The notes beneath the pieces are model-generated. The model was not told the DNA's origin. It did not search any database and was given only the letters and a program-made list of their open reading frames with translations. From DATHVI01 sp035461385 (GTDB taxonomy: Bacteria; Actinomycetota; Thermoleophilia; Solirubrobacterales; 70-9), in NCBI GenBank assembly GCA_035461385.1, contig DATHVI010000006.1, forward strand, positions 1-33,070: a stretch of 33,070 nt of DNA, read 5' to 3'. This document shows, piece by piece, positions 24,320 through 32,407 of the stretch (its first letter is position 1; each line of letters begins with the position of its first letter). Position numbers and translations under genes: made by a program.

Positions 24320-25510
24320 TCAGATCCCGAGCAGCACCTTGATCCGCAGCCAGATCAGCTCGGCGAGCTCACCGAGCGCGGGAGCGCTGACGACGACGAT
24401 CGCGACGAGGAACAGCGCCGCGACGATGAACAGCCCGAGTTGCCAGCCGCGCACGCCGGGGTTGTAGAGGCGGCTGACGCCCTTCGCGTCGACGAGGGTC
24501 TCGCCGATCCGCAGGCGGGTGAGGAACGTCGACGACATCCCGGATCGGTTCTTGTCGAGGAACTCGGTGAGGTTGAAGTGGGCGCCGACGCTGACGATCA
24601 GCTCGGCGCCCTGCTCGTGTGCGAGCAGCATCGCGACGTCCTCGCTCGTCCCGACCGCAGGCGCGACGACGTGCTCGAGGCCGAGCTGCTCGAGCCGCTC
24701 CCTCCCCGGCGCGCGCCCATCCCGGTAGGCGTGGACGATCAGCTCGGCGCCGCAGCGGAGCACGGAGTCGGTCGCCGAGTCCATGTCGCCGAGGACGACG
24801 TCGGGCTTGAAGCCGGCCTCGAGGATCGCGTCGGCGCCGCCGTCGACCCCGACCAAGACCGGGCGGGTGTCCTCGATGTAGGCGCGCAGGACTTCGAGAT
24901 CGCGCCGGTAGTTGGCGCCCCTGACCACGACCAGCGCGTGCCGGTCGCGGAACCGGGTTCGGACCTTGGGCAGCTCGAGCCTGCCGCCGAGCAGCTCGCC
25001 CTCCTCCTCGAGGTGCTCGATCGTGTTCGTGGCGAAGGCGGCGATCGCGTCGTCGACCCGGGCGCGGTGGCGCTCCATCTGCTCGCTCGCCTCGGCGAGA
25101 TCGATCACGCGTCCGGTCGCGAGCAGGGTCCCGTTGCGGCGGACCTCGGCGCCCTGGACGACGATCTCCTCACCGTCGTCGAGCTCGTCGAACAGCGGCG
25201 CCGCCGGGGCGTCGAGCAGCTTCACTCCGCCGCGGGCGAGGATCGTCGGGCCGGCGTTCGGGTAGCGCCCGGTGGACGAGGCGGAGACGTTGATGACCAC
25301 CGGGACGCCGGTCCGCACCAACTCCTCGGCGGCGATCCGGTCGAGGTCGGGATGGTCGATGATCGCAACGTCGCCCGGGCCGAGGCGCTTGACGAGGTCC
25401 TTGGTGCGGCGGCCGAGCCGAGCGTGCCCGGCGATCGATCGCCGCGGCCTCGGAGCCGGGTGGATCTCAGGCCCGCGCAGGAGGGCGCGAGCCCGTTGCC
25501 TGAGCGCCAT
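24320..25510 (-). CDS. steA: SteA, putative cytokinetic ring protein
   Basis: 396 aa from the ATG at 25510; the frame is open further but that is antisense to pfk. N-terminal half: GPGDVAIIDHPDLDRIAAEELV, VPVVINVSASSTGRYPNAGP and LLDAPA, typical of the SteA N-domain. Central half: a thiamine-pyrophosphokinase-like fold with LVVVRGANYRRDLEVL, VGVDGGADAILEAGFKPDVVLGDMDSA and GTSEDVAMLLA. The C-terminus has one membrane segment (GLFIVAALFLVAIVVVSAPAL, about 355-375) and a short cytosolic tail. So a cytosolic domain is tied to the membrane next to SteB, consistent with signalling from the division ring to the envelope. A strong hairpin lies 14-45 bp before its start. Confidence 0.9.
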   Translation of the reverse strand: MALRQRARALLRGPEIHPAPRPRRSIAGHARLGRRTKDLVKRLGPGDVAIIDHPDLDRIAAEELVRTGVPVVINVSASSTGRYPNAGPTILARGGVKLLDAPAAPLFDELDDGEEIVVQGAEVRRNGTLLATGRVIDLAEASEQMERHRARVDDAIAAFATNTIEHLEEEGELLGGRLELPKVRTRFRDRHALVVVRGANYRRDLEVLRAYIEDTRPVLVGVDGGADAILEAGFKPDVVLGDMDSATDSVLRCGAELIVHAYRDGRAPGRERLEQLGLEHVVAPAVGTSEDVAMLLAHEQGAELIVSVGAHFNLTEFLDKNRSGMSSTFLTRLRIGETLVDAKGVSRLYNPGVRGWQLGLFIVAALFLVAIVVVSAPALGELAELIWLRIKVLLGI

Positions 25511-25523
25511 CTCACGGATTATG

Positions 25524-25555
25524 CCCGCCGGGCGGGAGCGAAACCGCCCGGCGGG
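25524..25555 (-). terminator. 12-bp perfect hairpin between pfk and steA
   Basis: On the minus strand CCCGCCGGGCGG pairs perfectly with CCGCCCGGCGGG around an 8-nt loop. It begins 13 nt before the steA ATG. No T-run follows, so it may act as a terminator, an RNA-stability element, or a cover of the steA ribosome site. Confidence 0.5.
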
Positions 25556-25599
25556 TGCCACCACGGAGCGAGCGCGCGGCGCGCTCCGCTGCGTGAGCG

Positions 25600-26760
25600 C
25601 TAATAGAGGAACATCGGCATCCCGTCGAGCGCGTGGACCCGCGGCCGGTAGCCCTCGGGGTCGTACAGCGCGTCGACGTCGACCCGCTTCGTCCCGCTCA
25701 CGGGGGTGGCGGCGGGGACGGTCGTGTACTTGCCCTCCTGAAGGGCGACCATCAGCCCCGAGTGGCCGCGAACGATCTGCTCGACGGCCATGTTGCCGAA
25801 GCTCGTCGCGACCATCCGGTCGAGGGAGTCGGGGGCGCCGGCTCGCATCATGTACCCGAGCTGCTGCGAGAGGGTCTCGATCCCGGTCAGCTCCTTGAGG
25901 GCGTTCGCGGTGATCGCCCCGATCCCGCCGAGCTTGCGGTGCCCGTAGGCGTCCTCCTGCCCGTACTCGACCACCTGCCCGCCGATCATCGACGCGCCCT
26001 CGGAGATCGCGATCATCGCGTAGTTCGAAGGGTTGCGCTTGCGATCGGCGATCGCGAGCTCGCCGAGCCGCTCGATGTCGAACGGGACCTCGCTGATCAG
26101 CGCCCGGTCGGCGTCGGCGAGGTAGGCCGAGATCAGCGCCGTCTCCCCGGAGTTGCGACCGAACAGCTCGACGACCGCGATCCGCTCGTGCGAGCCGGTC
26201 GGAGTTCGGAGCTGGTTGATCAGGTCGACCGAGCGCGTCACCGCGGTCGAGAACCCGATGCAGTAGTCGGTCCCGAAGACGTCGTTGTCCATCGTCTTCG
26301 GGATCGCGATCACCCGCACCCCCTCCTCGTGGACGCGGACCCCGTAGGAGAGCGTGTCGTCGCCGCCGATCGGCACCAGCGTGTCGATTCCCAGCCGTTC
26401 GATCACCTCGAGCACATGCGGCGTGCAGTCGGCGGTCCCACCCTCGCCGTCGTAGGCGAACCGGCCCTCGAGGAAGCCGGGCATCGTCGCCGGCTTGACG
26501 CGGCCCGGATTCGTTCGCGAGGAGTGCAGGTGGGTGCCGCCGTAGCGGTCGATCGTCCGCACCTCGGCCGAGGTCAGCGGCGCGACGCACTCGCTGCGCT
26601 CCTCGTCGGTGCCGTCGAAGTTGTAGTTCAGCAGGCCGCCCCAGCCGCGCCGGGTCCCGAGCACATCGATCCCCTCTTGCTCGGCGCGGGTGACGACCGC
26701 CTTGATGCACGGGTTAAGCCCGGGGACGTCGCCCCCGCCGGTGAACAGCCCTATGCGCAT
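25600..26760 (-). CDS. pfkA: 6-phosphofructokinase, probably pyrophosphate-dependent type
   Basis: 386 aa from the ATG at 26760, preceded by GCGGGGTG; a GTG at 26775 has no ribosome site. It phosphorylates fructose-6-phosphate at C1 in glycolysis. Motifs: GLFTGGGDVPGLN at the N-terminus, IGGDDTLSYG (GGDDT at 132-136), IPKTMDND (154-160), and AISEGAS. ATP-using enzymes have Gly at the second Asp of GGDD and at the Lys of PKT; Asp135 and Lys155 here are the residues linked to pyrophosphate use, which would make the step reversible. Whether it takes PPi alone must be tested. It lies between recN and steA, where the compact mycobacterial cluster has no such gene. A 12-codon ORF overlaps its start. 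Confidence 0.9.
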   Translation of the reverse strand: MRIGLFTGGGDVPGLNPCIKAVVTRAEQEGIDVLGTRRGWGGLLNYNFDGTDEERSECVAPLTSAEVRTIDRYGGTHLHSSRTNPGRVKPATMPGFLEGRFAYDGEGGTADCTPHVLEVIERLGIDTLVPIGGDDTLSYGVRVHEEGVRVIAIPKTMDNDVFGTDYCIGFSTAVTRSVDLINQLRTPTGSHERIAVVELFGRNSGETALISAYLADADRALISEVPFDIERLGELAIADRKRNPSNYAMIAISEGASMIGGQVVEYGQEDAYGHRKLGGIGAITANALKELTGIETLSQQLGYMMRAGAPDSLDRMVATSFGNMAVEQIVRGHSGLMVALQEGKYTTVPAATPVSGTKRVDVDALYDPEGYRPRVHALDGMPMFLY

Positions 26761-26789
26761 GGCGGCACCCCGCACTCGTCGATTCGCAT
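26751..26789 (-). CDS. Short leader ORF (12 codons) overlapping pfk start
   Basis: ATG at 26789 reads MRIDECGVPPCA then TAG; the stop overlaps the first codons of pfk by 10 bp in another frame. It is preceded by the best ribosome site in this region (AGGAGAAAAACGGG, with AGGAG about 9 nt before the ATG). pfk itself has a weaker site inside this ORF, so translation of the short ORF could couple to or control pfk. It could also be a chance frame. Confidence 0.4.
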   Translation of the reverse strand: MRIDECGVPPCA

Positions 26790-26813
26790 CCCGTTTTTCT
26801 CCTTTTCTCCCTG

Positions 26814-26842
26814 ATTCTCGGCTTGAGCGAGCGCGGATTCAA
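26814..26842 (-). promoter_or_regulatory. Candidate sigma70-type promoter for pfk
   Basis: On the minus strand TTGAAT (26837-26842) and GAGAAT (26814-26819) are separated by exactly 17 bp. Each matches its consensus at 4 of 6 positions. It lies just upstream of the purine-rich leader and 54-82 bp before the pfk ATG. Confidence 0.35.
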
Positions 26843-26919
26843 CTACATTGGCGACGACCGGTCCGGTCCGGTTCCCGCATCGCGCAACCGTCGGTCGGCG
26901 GGCGCCGCGTCCCGCCCGC

Positions 26920-28602
26920 TCAGGCGGCCTTCAGTAGCTCGCGGGCGTGGCGGCTTGCGACCTCGTCGCCGCGCTCGGCGCCGAGCATGCGAACGATCTC
27001 GGCGACCAGCTCGTCGCCACCGACACGCTCGACGGTCGCGACCGTCGCGCCGCCGGCCGCGCGCTTGGCGATCCGGAAGTGGGTCCCCGCCTGCGAGGCG
27101 ACCTGGGGCAGATGGGTGATGCAGATCAGCTGACGGCCTTCGGCGAGCGCCCGCAGCCGCTCGCCGACGGCGCGCGCGGTCGTGCCGCCGATCCCGGCGT
27201 CGATCTCGTCGAAGACGAGCGTCCGGGCGTCCTGGCCCCCGTCGAGGCCGGCCAGCGCGAGCATCACCCGCGAGAGCTCACCGCCGGATGCCGCCTCCCG
27301 GAGCGGGGCGATCGGCATCCCCGGGTTCGTGGCGAGCTCGAACTCGACCGCCTCGGCTCCGCTCGGCCCGAAACCGTCGGGGTGCGGGCCGAGTGCCACC
27401 TCGAGCCTCGCCCCGTCCATCGCCAGCTCGTCGAGCTCGGCCGCGACGCGCTCGGCGAGCGCGTCGGCGGCGTCACGCCGACCCGCCGTCAGCCGCTTGG
27501 CGAGCTCGGCGCGGCGCGCCTCAGCGGCCGCGAAAGCGTCCTCGAGCCCGGCGGCGACCTCGCCCGCGTTCTCGAGCCGCTCGATCTCGGCCCGGCAACG
27601 CTCGGCGTGGGCGAGCACCGACTCGACCGACCCGCCGTGCTTGCGCTTCAGCCGGTCGAGCGCCGCGAGTCGCTCTTCTAGCTCCTCGAGCCGGCCGGGA
27701 TCGGAGTCGATCCCCTCTCCGTATGAGCGCAGAGCTCCGGCGAGGTCGTCGAGCTCGAGCGCAAGGCTCGACGCTCGCTCCCCGAGCGCGTCGAGCTCGC
27801 CGTCGACACCGGCGGCCCCGGCGAGGGCTGCTTCGGCCTCGCCGAGCAGCGACCGGGCCCCGCCGACGCCATCGTCGGAGCCGGAGAGCGCGGCGAGCGC
27901 CGCCGCCGAGGCAGAGCGCAGGACCTCGGCGTGGCGGAGGCGCTCGCGGTCGGCGGCCAGCTCGGCCTCCTCGCCGGGGTCCGGCGCGGAGGCCTCGATC
28001 TCGGCGAGCTCGAACCGGAGCAGGTCGAGGTCGCGCTCGCGGGTGCCCTCGCGGTCGCGCAGGCGTTCGAGCTCAGCGGCGAGCCGAGCGACCTCGGCGT
28101 GGGCGGCGCGGTAGCTCGCCCTGACGTCGAGGTGCTCCGACCCCGCGAATCCGTCGAGGACCTCGAGCTGCGCCGAGCCGAGCATCAGGCGCCGGTGCTC
28201 GTGCTGGCCGTAGAACGCGACCAGACGCGAGCCGAGGTTGCGCAGGTCGGCAGCCGACGCCGAACGCCCGGCGACGAACGCGCTCGTCCGCCCGGAGGCG
28301 CCGATCCGCCGCCCGAGCGTCACCTCCTCGGCCCCTTCCGGCAGCCGTTCGCGAAGCTCCGCCAGGTCGGGGTCGTCGAGCAGGCCCTCCGGAAGTGAGA
28401 ACGTCCCCTCCACCCAGGCCTCCGCGGCGCCGGGGCGGACGATCTGCGACCGCGCCTTGCCGCCGAGAAGCAGGTCGAGTGAATGGGCGAGCACCGTCTT
28501 CCCCGCTCCGGTCTCGCCGGTGATCGCGTTCAGCCCCTCCCCTAGCCGCAGCGCCGCGCGCTCGATCAGGAGCAGGTTCTCGATTCGCAACTCGAGCAGC
28601 AT
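26920..28602 (-). CDS. recN: DNA repair protein RecN
   Basis: 560 aa from the ATG at 28602. An SMC-like ATPase acting in double-strand-break repair. The ATPase head is split: Walker A GETGAGKT (29-36) near the N-terminus; ABC signature ASGGELSRVM and Walker B LVFDEIDAGIGG near the C-terminus. Between them lies a long Ala/Glu/Arg-rich coiled coil (ARLAAELERLRDREGTRE and RRAELAKRLTAGRRDAADAL among others). FYGQHEHRRLM after the first domain is the usual RecN Q-loop variant. The C-terminal CITHLPQVAS is the H-loop. Position after nadK and tlyA matches the conserved actinobacterial order, although a plus-strand gene is inserted between nadK and recN here. Confidence 0.96.
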   Translation of the reverse strand: MLLELRIENLLLIERAALRLGEGLNAITGETGAGKTVLAHSLDLLLGGKARSQIVRPGAAEAWVEGTFSLPEGLLDDPDLAELRERLPEGAEEVTLGRRIGASGRTSAFVAGRSASAADLRNLGSRLVAFYGQHEHRRLMLGSAQLEVLDGFAGSEHLDVRASYRAAHAEVARLAAELERLRDREGTRERDLDLLRFELAEIEASAPDPGEEAELAADRERLRHAEVLRSASAAALAALSGSDDGVGGARSLLGEAEAALAGAAGVDGELDALGERASSLALELDDLAGALRSYGEGIDSDPGRLEELEERLAALDRLKRKHGGSVESVLAHAERCRAEIERLENAGEVAAGLEDAFAAAEARRAELAKRLTAGRRDAADALAERVAAELDELAMDGARLEVALGPHPDGFGPSGAEAVEFELATNPGMPIAPLREAASGGELSRVMLALAGLDGGQDARTLVFDEIDAGIGGTTARAVGERLRALAEGRQLICITHLPQVASQAGTHFRIAKRAAGGATVATVERVGGDELVAEIVRMLGAERGDEVASRHARELLKAA

Positions 28603-28719
28603 CGCACCCTGTCTAGCAGCGGCCGGGGACGGACTCCCCCCGCGCTCCGACCGTTAGCGCGGCATCGCCGGTGGGTAGGCGGTCGTGCGCCGGTGCAAGT
28701 TCCAAGGAAGGAGGACCCC

Positions 28720-29214
28720 GTGGCGGATCAGATCGAGGACCAACTCGTCGAGTACCTCAAGGACGCCCACGCGATGGAGGCGAACGTCGATCGGATGCTC
28801 GACGGAATGATCAAGACGACCGAGGATCCCGAGATCCGCGGCGAGCTCGAGCATCACAAGGAGGAGACGCAGCAGCACAAGCAGCGACTCGAGGAGCGGC
28901 TGCAGGCGCACGGTGAGGACGCGTCGACGATCAAGGACATCGCCGCCCAGAGCGGCGCGTTCATGAAGGGGCTCGCCGACGTCGCGCGCAGCGAGAAGCC
29001 GGGCAAGAACGCCCGCGACGGCTTCGTCACCGAGCACCTCGAGATCGCCTCGTACGAGCTTCTCGAGCGGGTCGCGAAGCGTGCCGGGGACGCGGAGACC
29101 GCCACGGTCGCGCGGCAGAACCGCTCCGACGAGGAGGCGATGGCCAACAAGATCGCCTCGCACTGGGACAGGTTCGTCGACCTCACGCTTGCCGAGGAGG
29201 GAATCAGCGCCTGA
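28720..29214 (+). CDS. DUF892/YciF-type ferritin-like protein
   Basis: 164 aa from the GTG at 28720, fixed by AAGGAAGGAGG 7 nt upstream, the clearest ribosome site in the window. It is all helical: DQIEDQLVEYLKDAHAMEANV, GELEHHKEETQQHKQRLEERL, HLEIASYELLERVAKRAG and SDEEAMANKIASHWDRFV. The Glu/His pairs spaced in four helices (AHAMEA, EHHKEE, EHLEIASYE, DEEAMA) fit the YciF/DUF892 four-helix, ferritin-like fold, which binds di-iron in related proteins. A stress role is usual for this family. No signal peptide. It is inserted against the direction of the recN-nadK-tlyA cluster and is probably transcribed alone. Confidence 0.85.
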   Translation: MADQIEDQLVEYLKDAHAMEANVDRMLDGMIKTTEDPEIRGELEHHKEETQQHKQRLEERLQAHGEDASTIKDIAAQSGAFMKGLADVARSEKPGKNARDGFVTEHLEIASYELLERVAKRAGDAETATVARQNRSDEEAMANKIASHWDRFVDLTLAEEGISA

Positions 29215-29219
29215 ACGCG

Positions 29220-29253
29220 CGCGGGAGGCGTCCGAAGGCGGGGGCCTCCCGCG
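29220..29253. terminator. Bidirectional hairpin between ferritin-like gene and nadK
   Basis: CGCGGGAGGC pairs perfectly with GCCTCCCGCG around a 14-nt loop in the 62-bp gap between two convergent genes, so it can end transcription from both sides. Confidence 0.55.
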
Positions 29254-29276
29254 ACCCCGCCGATCGCTCCGGCGCG

Positions 29277-30155
29277 TCAGTGGGCGATCCGGCCGAACTT
29301 CTCGCGGATCCGCTGGTAGAAGCTCGCTCCCGGGAGCTGGGCGAGGCGGCCGACGCCGTCGCGGAACGCGACCCGCATCTCGCCGCCGCTCGCGAGCTCG
29401 CCGACGTGCTCGCCGTCGAGGACGACGTCGACCGGCTCGCGGCCGGCGGCGTTGCGGACGACGAGCACGTCGTGGGGCGCGACGACGAGAGCGCGCGCTG
29501 TGAGCGTGTGCGGGGCGATGAAGCTGACCGCGTACCCCTCGACGCCCCAGGCGAGGATCGGGCCCTGGTTGGCGAGGTTGTAGCCGGTCGATCCCGCCGG
29601 GGTCGCCGCGACGAGGCCATCGCAGCGCACGTGCCCGACCTCCTGGGCGCCGAGCGAGTAGGAGAGCTCGGCGACGCGCCCGTATGGGCGGCGGATCAGC
29701 GAGACGTCGTTGAGGGCGAGCGGCCGCTCGGCGTCGACCGTCGCCTCGAGCGCAGGCATCGACATCACCTCAAACTCGGCCGCGAACGCACGCTCGAGCC
29801 CGGCCGCGAGCTGCTCGCGCTCGACCGCGGCCAGGAACCCGATCGTGCCGTAGTTGACGCCGAACACCGGCACCCCGGTGTCGGCGTAGGCGCGCAGCGC
29901 CTTGAGGATCGTCCCGTCGCCGCCGAGGACGATGCAGAGGTCGGGGTCGCCCGGCAGCTCCTCGATCGTCCCGATCGCGGCGGCGTCGGCGCCGTGCTTG
30001 GCGTGCTCGTCAGGGGTCGCGAGGATCGTGCAGCCGGCGCGACCGGCGGCCTCCGCGGCCGCGCGGAGGCCCGCCGAGGTCTGCTCGGGGTGGGTGTGCG
30101 TGAGGACCACCGCGCTCCTCACCGCCGCCGGCGCGGCGACCGTCCCGGGGCTCAC
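29277..30155 (-). CDS. nadK: NAD kinase
   Basis: 292 aa from the GTG at 30155, whose GTGA overlaps the tlyA stop. It phosphorylates NAD to NADP. Motifs: IVLGGDGTILKALR (GGDGT, nucleotide site), GVNYGTIGFLA, LALNDVSLIR (the Asn-Asp pair that stands for the usual Asn-Glu), and CDGLVAATPAGSTGYNLA. Length and order of motifs are normal. Coupled to tlyA by the 4-bp overlap, as in other actinobacteria. Confidence 0.95.
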   Translation of the reverse strand: MSPGTVAAPAAVRSAVVLTHTHPEQTSAGLRAAAEAAGRAGCTILATPDEHAKHGADAAAIGTIEELPGDPDLCIVLGGDGTILKALRAYADTGVPVFGVNYGTIGFLAAVEREQLAAGLERAFAAEFEVMSMPALEATVDAERPLALNDVSLIRRPYGRVAELSYSLGAQEVGHVRCDGLVAATPAGSTGYNLANQGPILAWGVEGYAVSFIAPHTLTARALVVAPHDVLVVRNAAGREPVDVVLDGEHVGELASGGEMRVAFRDGVGRLAQLPGASFYQRIREKFGRIAH

Positions 30156-30937
30156 GGCTCGACCGCCTCGATCGCCGCCCCGACGTCACCGAGGCTCTCG
30201 GCGTCGCGGGCGCACCAGATGAACGTCTCGCGGTTGCCCTTCGGCCCCGGCAGCCCGGATGGCGCGAAGCCACGGACCGCAAGCCCGGCCTCGGCGGCGG
30301 CCGCCGCCGCCCGCCGGAGCGCGTCGCGCCGATCCGACGCCGAGCGGACGACTCCCCCCTTGCCGACCCGGCGCGGCCCGAGCTCGAACTGCGGCTTCAC
30401 CAGCGCGAGGACCTCGCCGCCGGGAGCAAGGCAGGTGGCGAGCGGGGGCAGCACCTTCGCCAGCGAGATGAACGAGACGTCGACGGTCGCGAGATCCGGT
30501 ATCCAGGGGAGGTCGGCCGGCTCGAGCTCGCGGGCGTTGAGGCCCTCGAGCACCTCGACCCGGGGATCGTTGCGAAGCCCCCAGGCGAGCTGGCCCCGCC
30601 CGACGTCGAGCGCGATCACCGCGTCCGCGCCGCGCTTCAGCAGGCAATCGGTGAAGCCGCCGGTCGATGCGCCGACGTCGAGGCAGCGACGGCCGGAGGC
30701 CTCGATCCCGAGCGCGTCGAGGGCGTGCTCGAGCTTGATCCCTCCGCGGGACACGTAGCGCGGGGGGTCGGCGAGCAGCAGCTCGACGTCATCGCTGACG
30801 AGCTGGCTGGGCTTGCTCGCGAACGGCCCGTCGCGGCCGATGCGCACCCGCCCGGCGCGCACCGACTCGGCGGCGCTGGTCCTCGACCCCGCGAGCCCGC
30901 GCGCGGCGAGCAGGGTGTCGATCCGCTGCCTGGCCAT
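30152..30937 (-). CDS. tlyA: TlyA rRNA (cytidine-2'-O)-methyltransferase
   Basis: 261 aa from the ATG at 30937 (MARQRIDTLLAARGLAGSR). The N-terminal S4 RNA-binding domain covers about residues 1-60 (SAAESVRAGRVRIGRDG). An FtsJ-type methyltransferase follows: SRGGIKLEHAL with the first catalytic Lys, CLDVGASTGGFTDCLL (SAM binding), ALDVGRGQLAW, TVDVSFISL (Asp) and LVKPQFE with the next Lys. In M. tuberculosis the enzyme methylates 16S and 23S rRNA and gives sensitivity to capreomycin. First gene of the tlyA-nadK pair; the 5' region holds several inverted repeats. Confidence 0.95.
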   Translation of the reverse strand: MARQRIDTLLAARGLAGSRTSAAESVRAGRVRIGRDGPFASKPSQLVSDDVELLLADPPRYVSRGGIKLEHALDALGIEASGRRCLDVGASTGGFTDCLLKRGADAVIALDVGRGQLAWGLRNDPRVEVLEGLNARELEPADLPWIPDLATVDVSFISLAKVLPPLATCLAPGGEVLALVKPQFELGPRRVGKGGVVRSASDRRDALRRAAAAAAEAGLAVRGFAPSGLPGPKGNRETFIWCARDAESLGDVGAAIEAVEP

Positions 30938-31131
30938 GGCGAGAAGGTACCTGGCACCGCCGGCACCGGTGCCCCGCCGCGGCCGGGTGACGGCCGGCCG
31001 ACGCCCGGTGCCCTCGCGCCGCGGGCCCGGTCGAGCGTTTCGCGGCAGCGGCTGCTCGCTGGTCGACGGGTCCTGCGGCGGAGCCCGGCGCCGGGCGCGG
31101 ATAACGCCAGCCCAGCGACGAAGCGGGGAGA

Positions 31132-31180
31132 GAAGGTGCCCCGCCGAGGCGGGGCACCTTCGGAGCACGGGGAGGAGAGA
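31132..31180. repeat. Hairpin element copy 1
   Basis: A 12-bp perfect stem (AAGGTGCCCCGC/GCGGGGCACCTT, loop CGAG) followed on the plus strand by TCGG and GGAGGAGAGA. It matches the copy at 32803 over 49 nt without gaps (37 identical positions). A T-A pair here is C-G there, which supports a conserved fold. It lies downstream of the DUF2235 gene on the minus strand and may be its terminator. Confidence 0.6.
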
Positions 31181-31198
31181 GTGCGGAACCGTGTGGGC

Positions 31199-31274
31199 TC
31201 CGCCTTCGTGGATTTCTCCACACGACGCTCTCCGTCGTCGGTCTCCGCCCGGCTACCCGACTCGCGGAGGCGGA
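31199..31274 (-). other. Possible multibranched structured RNA in the tlyA-DUF2235 gap
   Basis: The stretch folds on paper into an outer stem (CCGCC/GGCGG) enclosing three hairpins: GTGGA/TCCAC (loop GAAA on the minus strand), ACGACG/CGTCGT, and TCCGC/GCGGA with an inner CGG/CCG. It starts 33 bp after the DUF2235 stop and precedes hairpin element copy 1 and tlyA. I cannot assign it to a known riboswitch or RNA family. The remaining intergenic sequence (30938-31131) shows only further GC-rich inverted repeats. Confidence 0.35.
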
Positions 31275-31306
31275 AACTCAGGTATTTGTCGGCGCGCCTG
31301 CTGCCG

Positions 31307-32407
31307 CTATCGCGGGGTCGCCCTGCCGCCGGCCGCGACGTAGTCCTCGAGTGGGCGCGGACGGTAGTCGGCCCTCGCCTCGCGGCGGTGGAGCGCGCTC
31401 GCCGCCACCGAGCGCCCGTCCACGCTCGGCGAGCCGTCGGCTGCGAGCATGCGGCGGTCGCGCCCCGGACGCAGGCGGTAGATCCCGGTACGGGAGTCGT
31501 GAAGCGTCCCGAGCGGGTCGGGCGCGACGTCCCTGCCGAGCGTGCGCGCCTCGGGGTCGGGGGTGACTGAGGCGGGTCGAAGGTAATCGGGCTCGAGCTC
31601 GAGCCCGTAGCCCCGCACCCGGTCGACCATCCACAGCAGCGCCAGCTCGGCGAGCGCGGGATCGGGGTAGCCGCCGCCGACGTCGCTGTGGGCGCCGGCG
31701 AACCAGACCTGCTCGAGGACCTGGTCCTCCGCGTCCTCCTGCTGGCGCCAGAGGGTGGGCTCGAACGGGCCGCGCCGCTCGTCGATCGCGAGCGCCTGGA
31801 AGGCGGCCCGGACGCGGCTCGAGAGGTCGGTGTCGTGGAACTCCCAGCGCTGGTTGAGCCACGGGATCAGGTGGGCACCCCGGCGTGGGATCCCGAGCGC
31901 GCCAACGGTGTCCCAGACGCCGATCGTCTCGATCACGCACTCGTCGTGGGAGTACATGCGTCGGAAGATCCGCGCCTCGATCCCGCGCGGGTGGGCGTCC
32001 GGCCGCCGGGCGCGGTAGAGCCCGTAGGCGGCGTCGACGCGGTCGGCATGCTCGCGCCGCAGGATCCCGCTGTTGCGAACCAGGCCGGCGAGGCTGCGGG
32101 CGGTGAACGCCCCGCGGCTGAACCCGAACAGGTGGAGCTCGTCGCCGGGCTCGTAGCTGTCGACCAGGAACCGGTAGCAGGAGCGGATGTTCCGCGACAG
32201 GCCAAGGCCGAGGGCGCCGCCCCGCAGCCGCTCGAACCGCCCCGTCCCGACGCCCTTCTCGTAGTGGAGGAGCTGCGGGTTGCCGTCGCGATCGCAGGGC
32301 GCGAGGCCGAGCGCGAGCTTGGTGACGTTGGTCGGGGTCACCCGGCCGCCGTGGACCTGGTCGGGACGGTTCCAGGTTCCGTCACAGCAGACAACGAGTC
32401 GCTTCAT
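31307..32407 (-). CDS. DUF2235 alpha/beta hydrolase (Tle1-like phospholipase domain)
   Basis: 366 aa from the ATG at 32407. The N-terminal MKRLVVCCDGTWNRPDQ is the family's opening (CDGTWN at 8-13). The nucleophile Ser97 lies in LFGFSRGAF (GxSxG). VIETIGVWDTVGALG and WFAGAHSDVGGGYPD supply the Asp and His region. DUF2235 domains occur in type VI secretion phospholipase effectors (Tle1) and also in stand-alone cytosolic proteins. No signal peptide and no secretion genes are nearby, so lipid or ester hydrolysis inside the cell is inferred. Its start is overlapped by the end of the broken deacetylase gene. Confidence 0.9.
   Translation of the reverse strand: MKRLVVCCDGTWNRPDQVHGGRVTPTNVTKLALGLAPCDRDGNPQLLHYEKGVGTGRFERLRGGALGLGLSRNIRSCYRFLVDSYEPGDELHLFGFSRGAFTARSLAGLVRNSGILRREHADRVDAAYGLYRARRPDAHPRGIEARIFRRMYSHDECVIETIGVWDTVGALGIPRRGAHLIPWLNQRWEFHDTDLSSRVRAAFQALAIDERRGPFEPTLWRQQEDAEDQVLEQVWFAGAHSDVGGGYPDPALAELALLWMVDRVRGYGLELEPDYLRPASVTPDPEARTLGRDVAPDPLGTLHDSRTGIYRLRPGRDRRMLAADGSPSVDGRSVAASALHRREARADYRPRPLEDYVAAGGRATPR

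Noticed and set aside
31199..31274. c-di-AMP (ydaO) riboswitch
   Set aside because: A GAGTCGGGTAGCCGG...GGAGACC stretch recalls it, but other required conserved blocks were not found; left unassigned.
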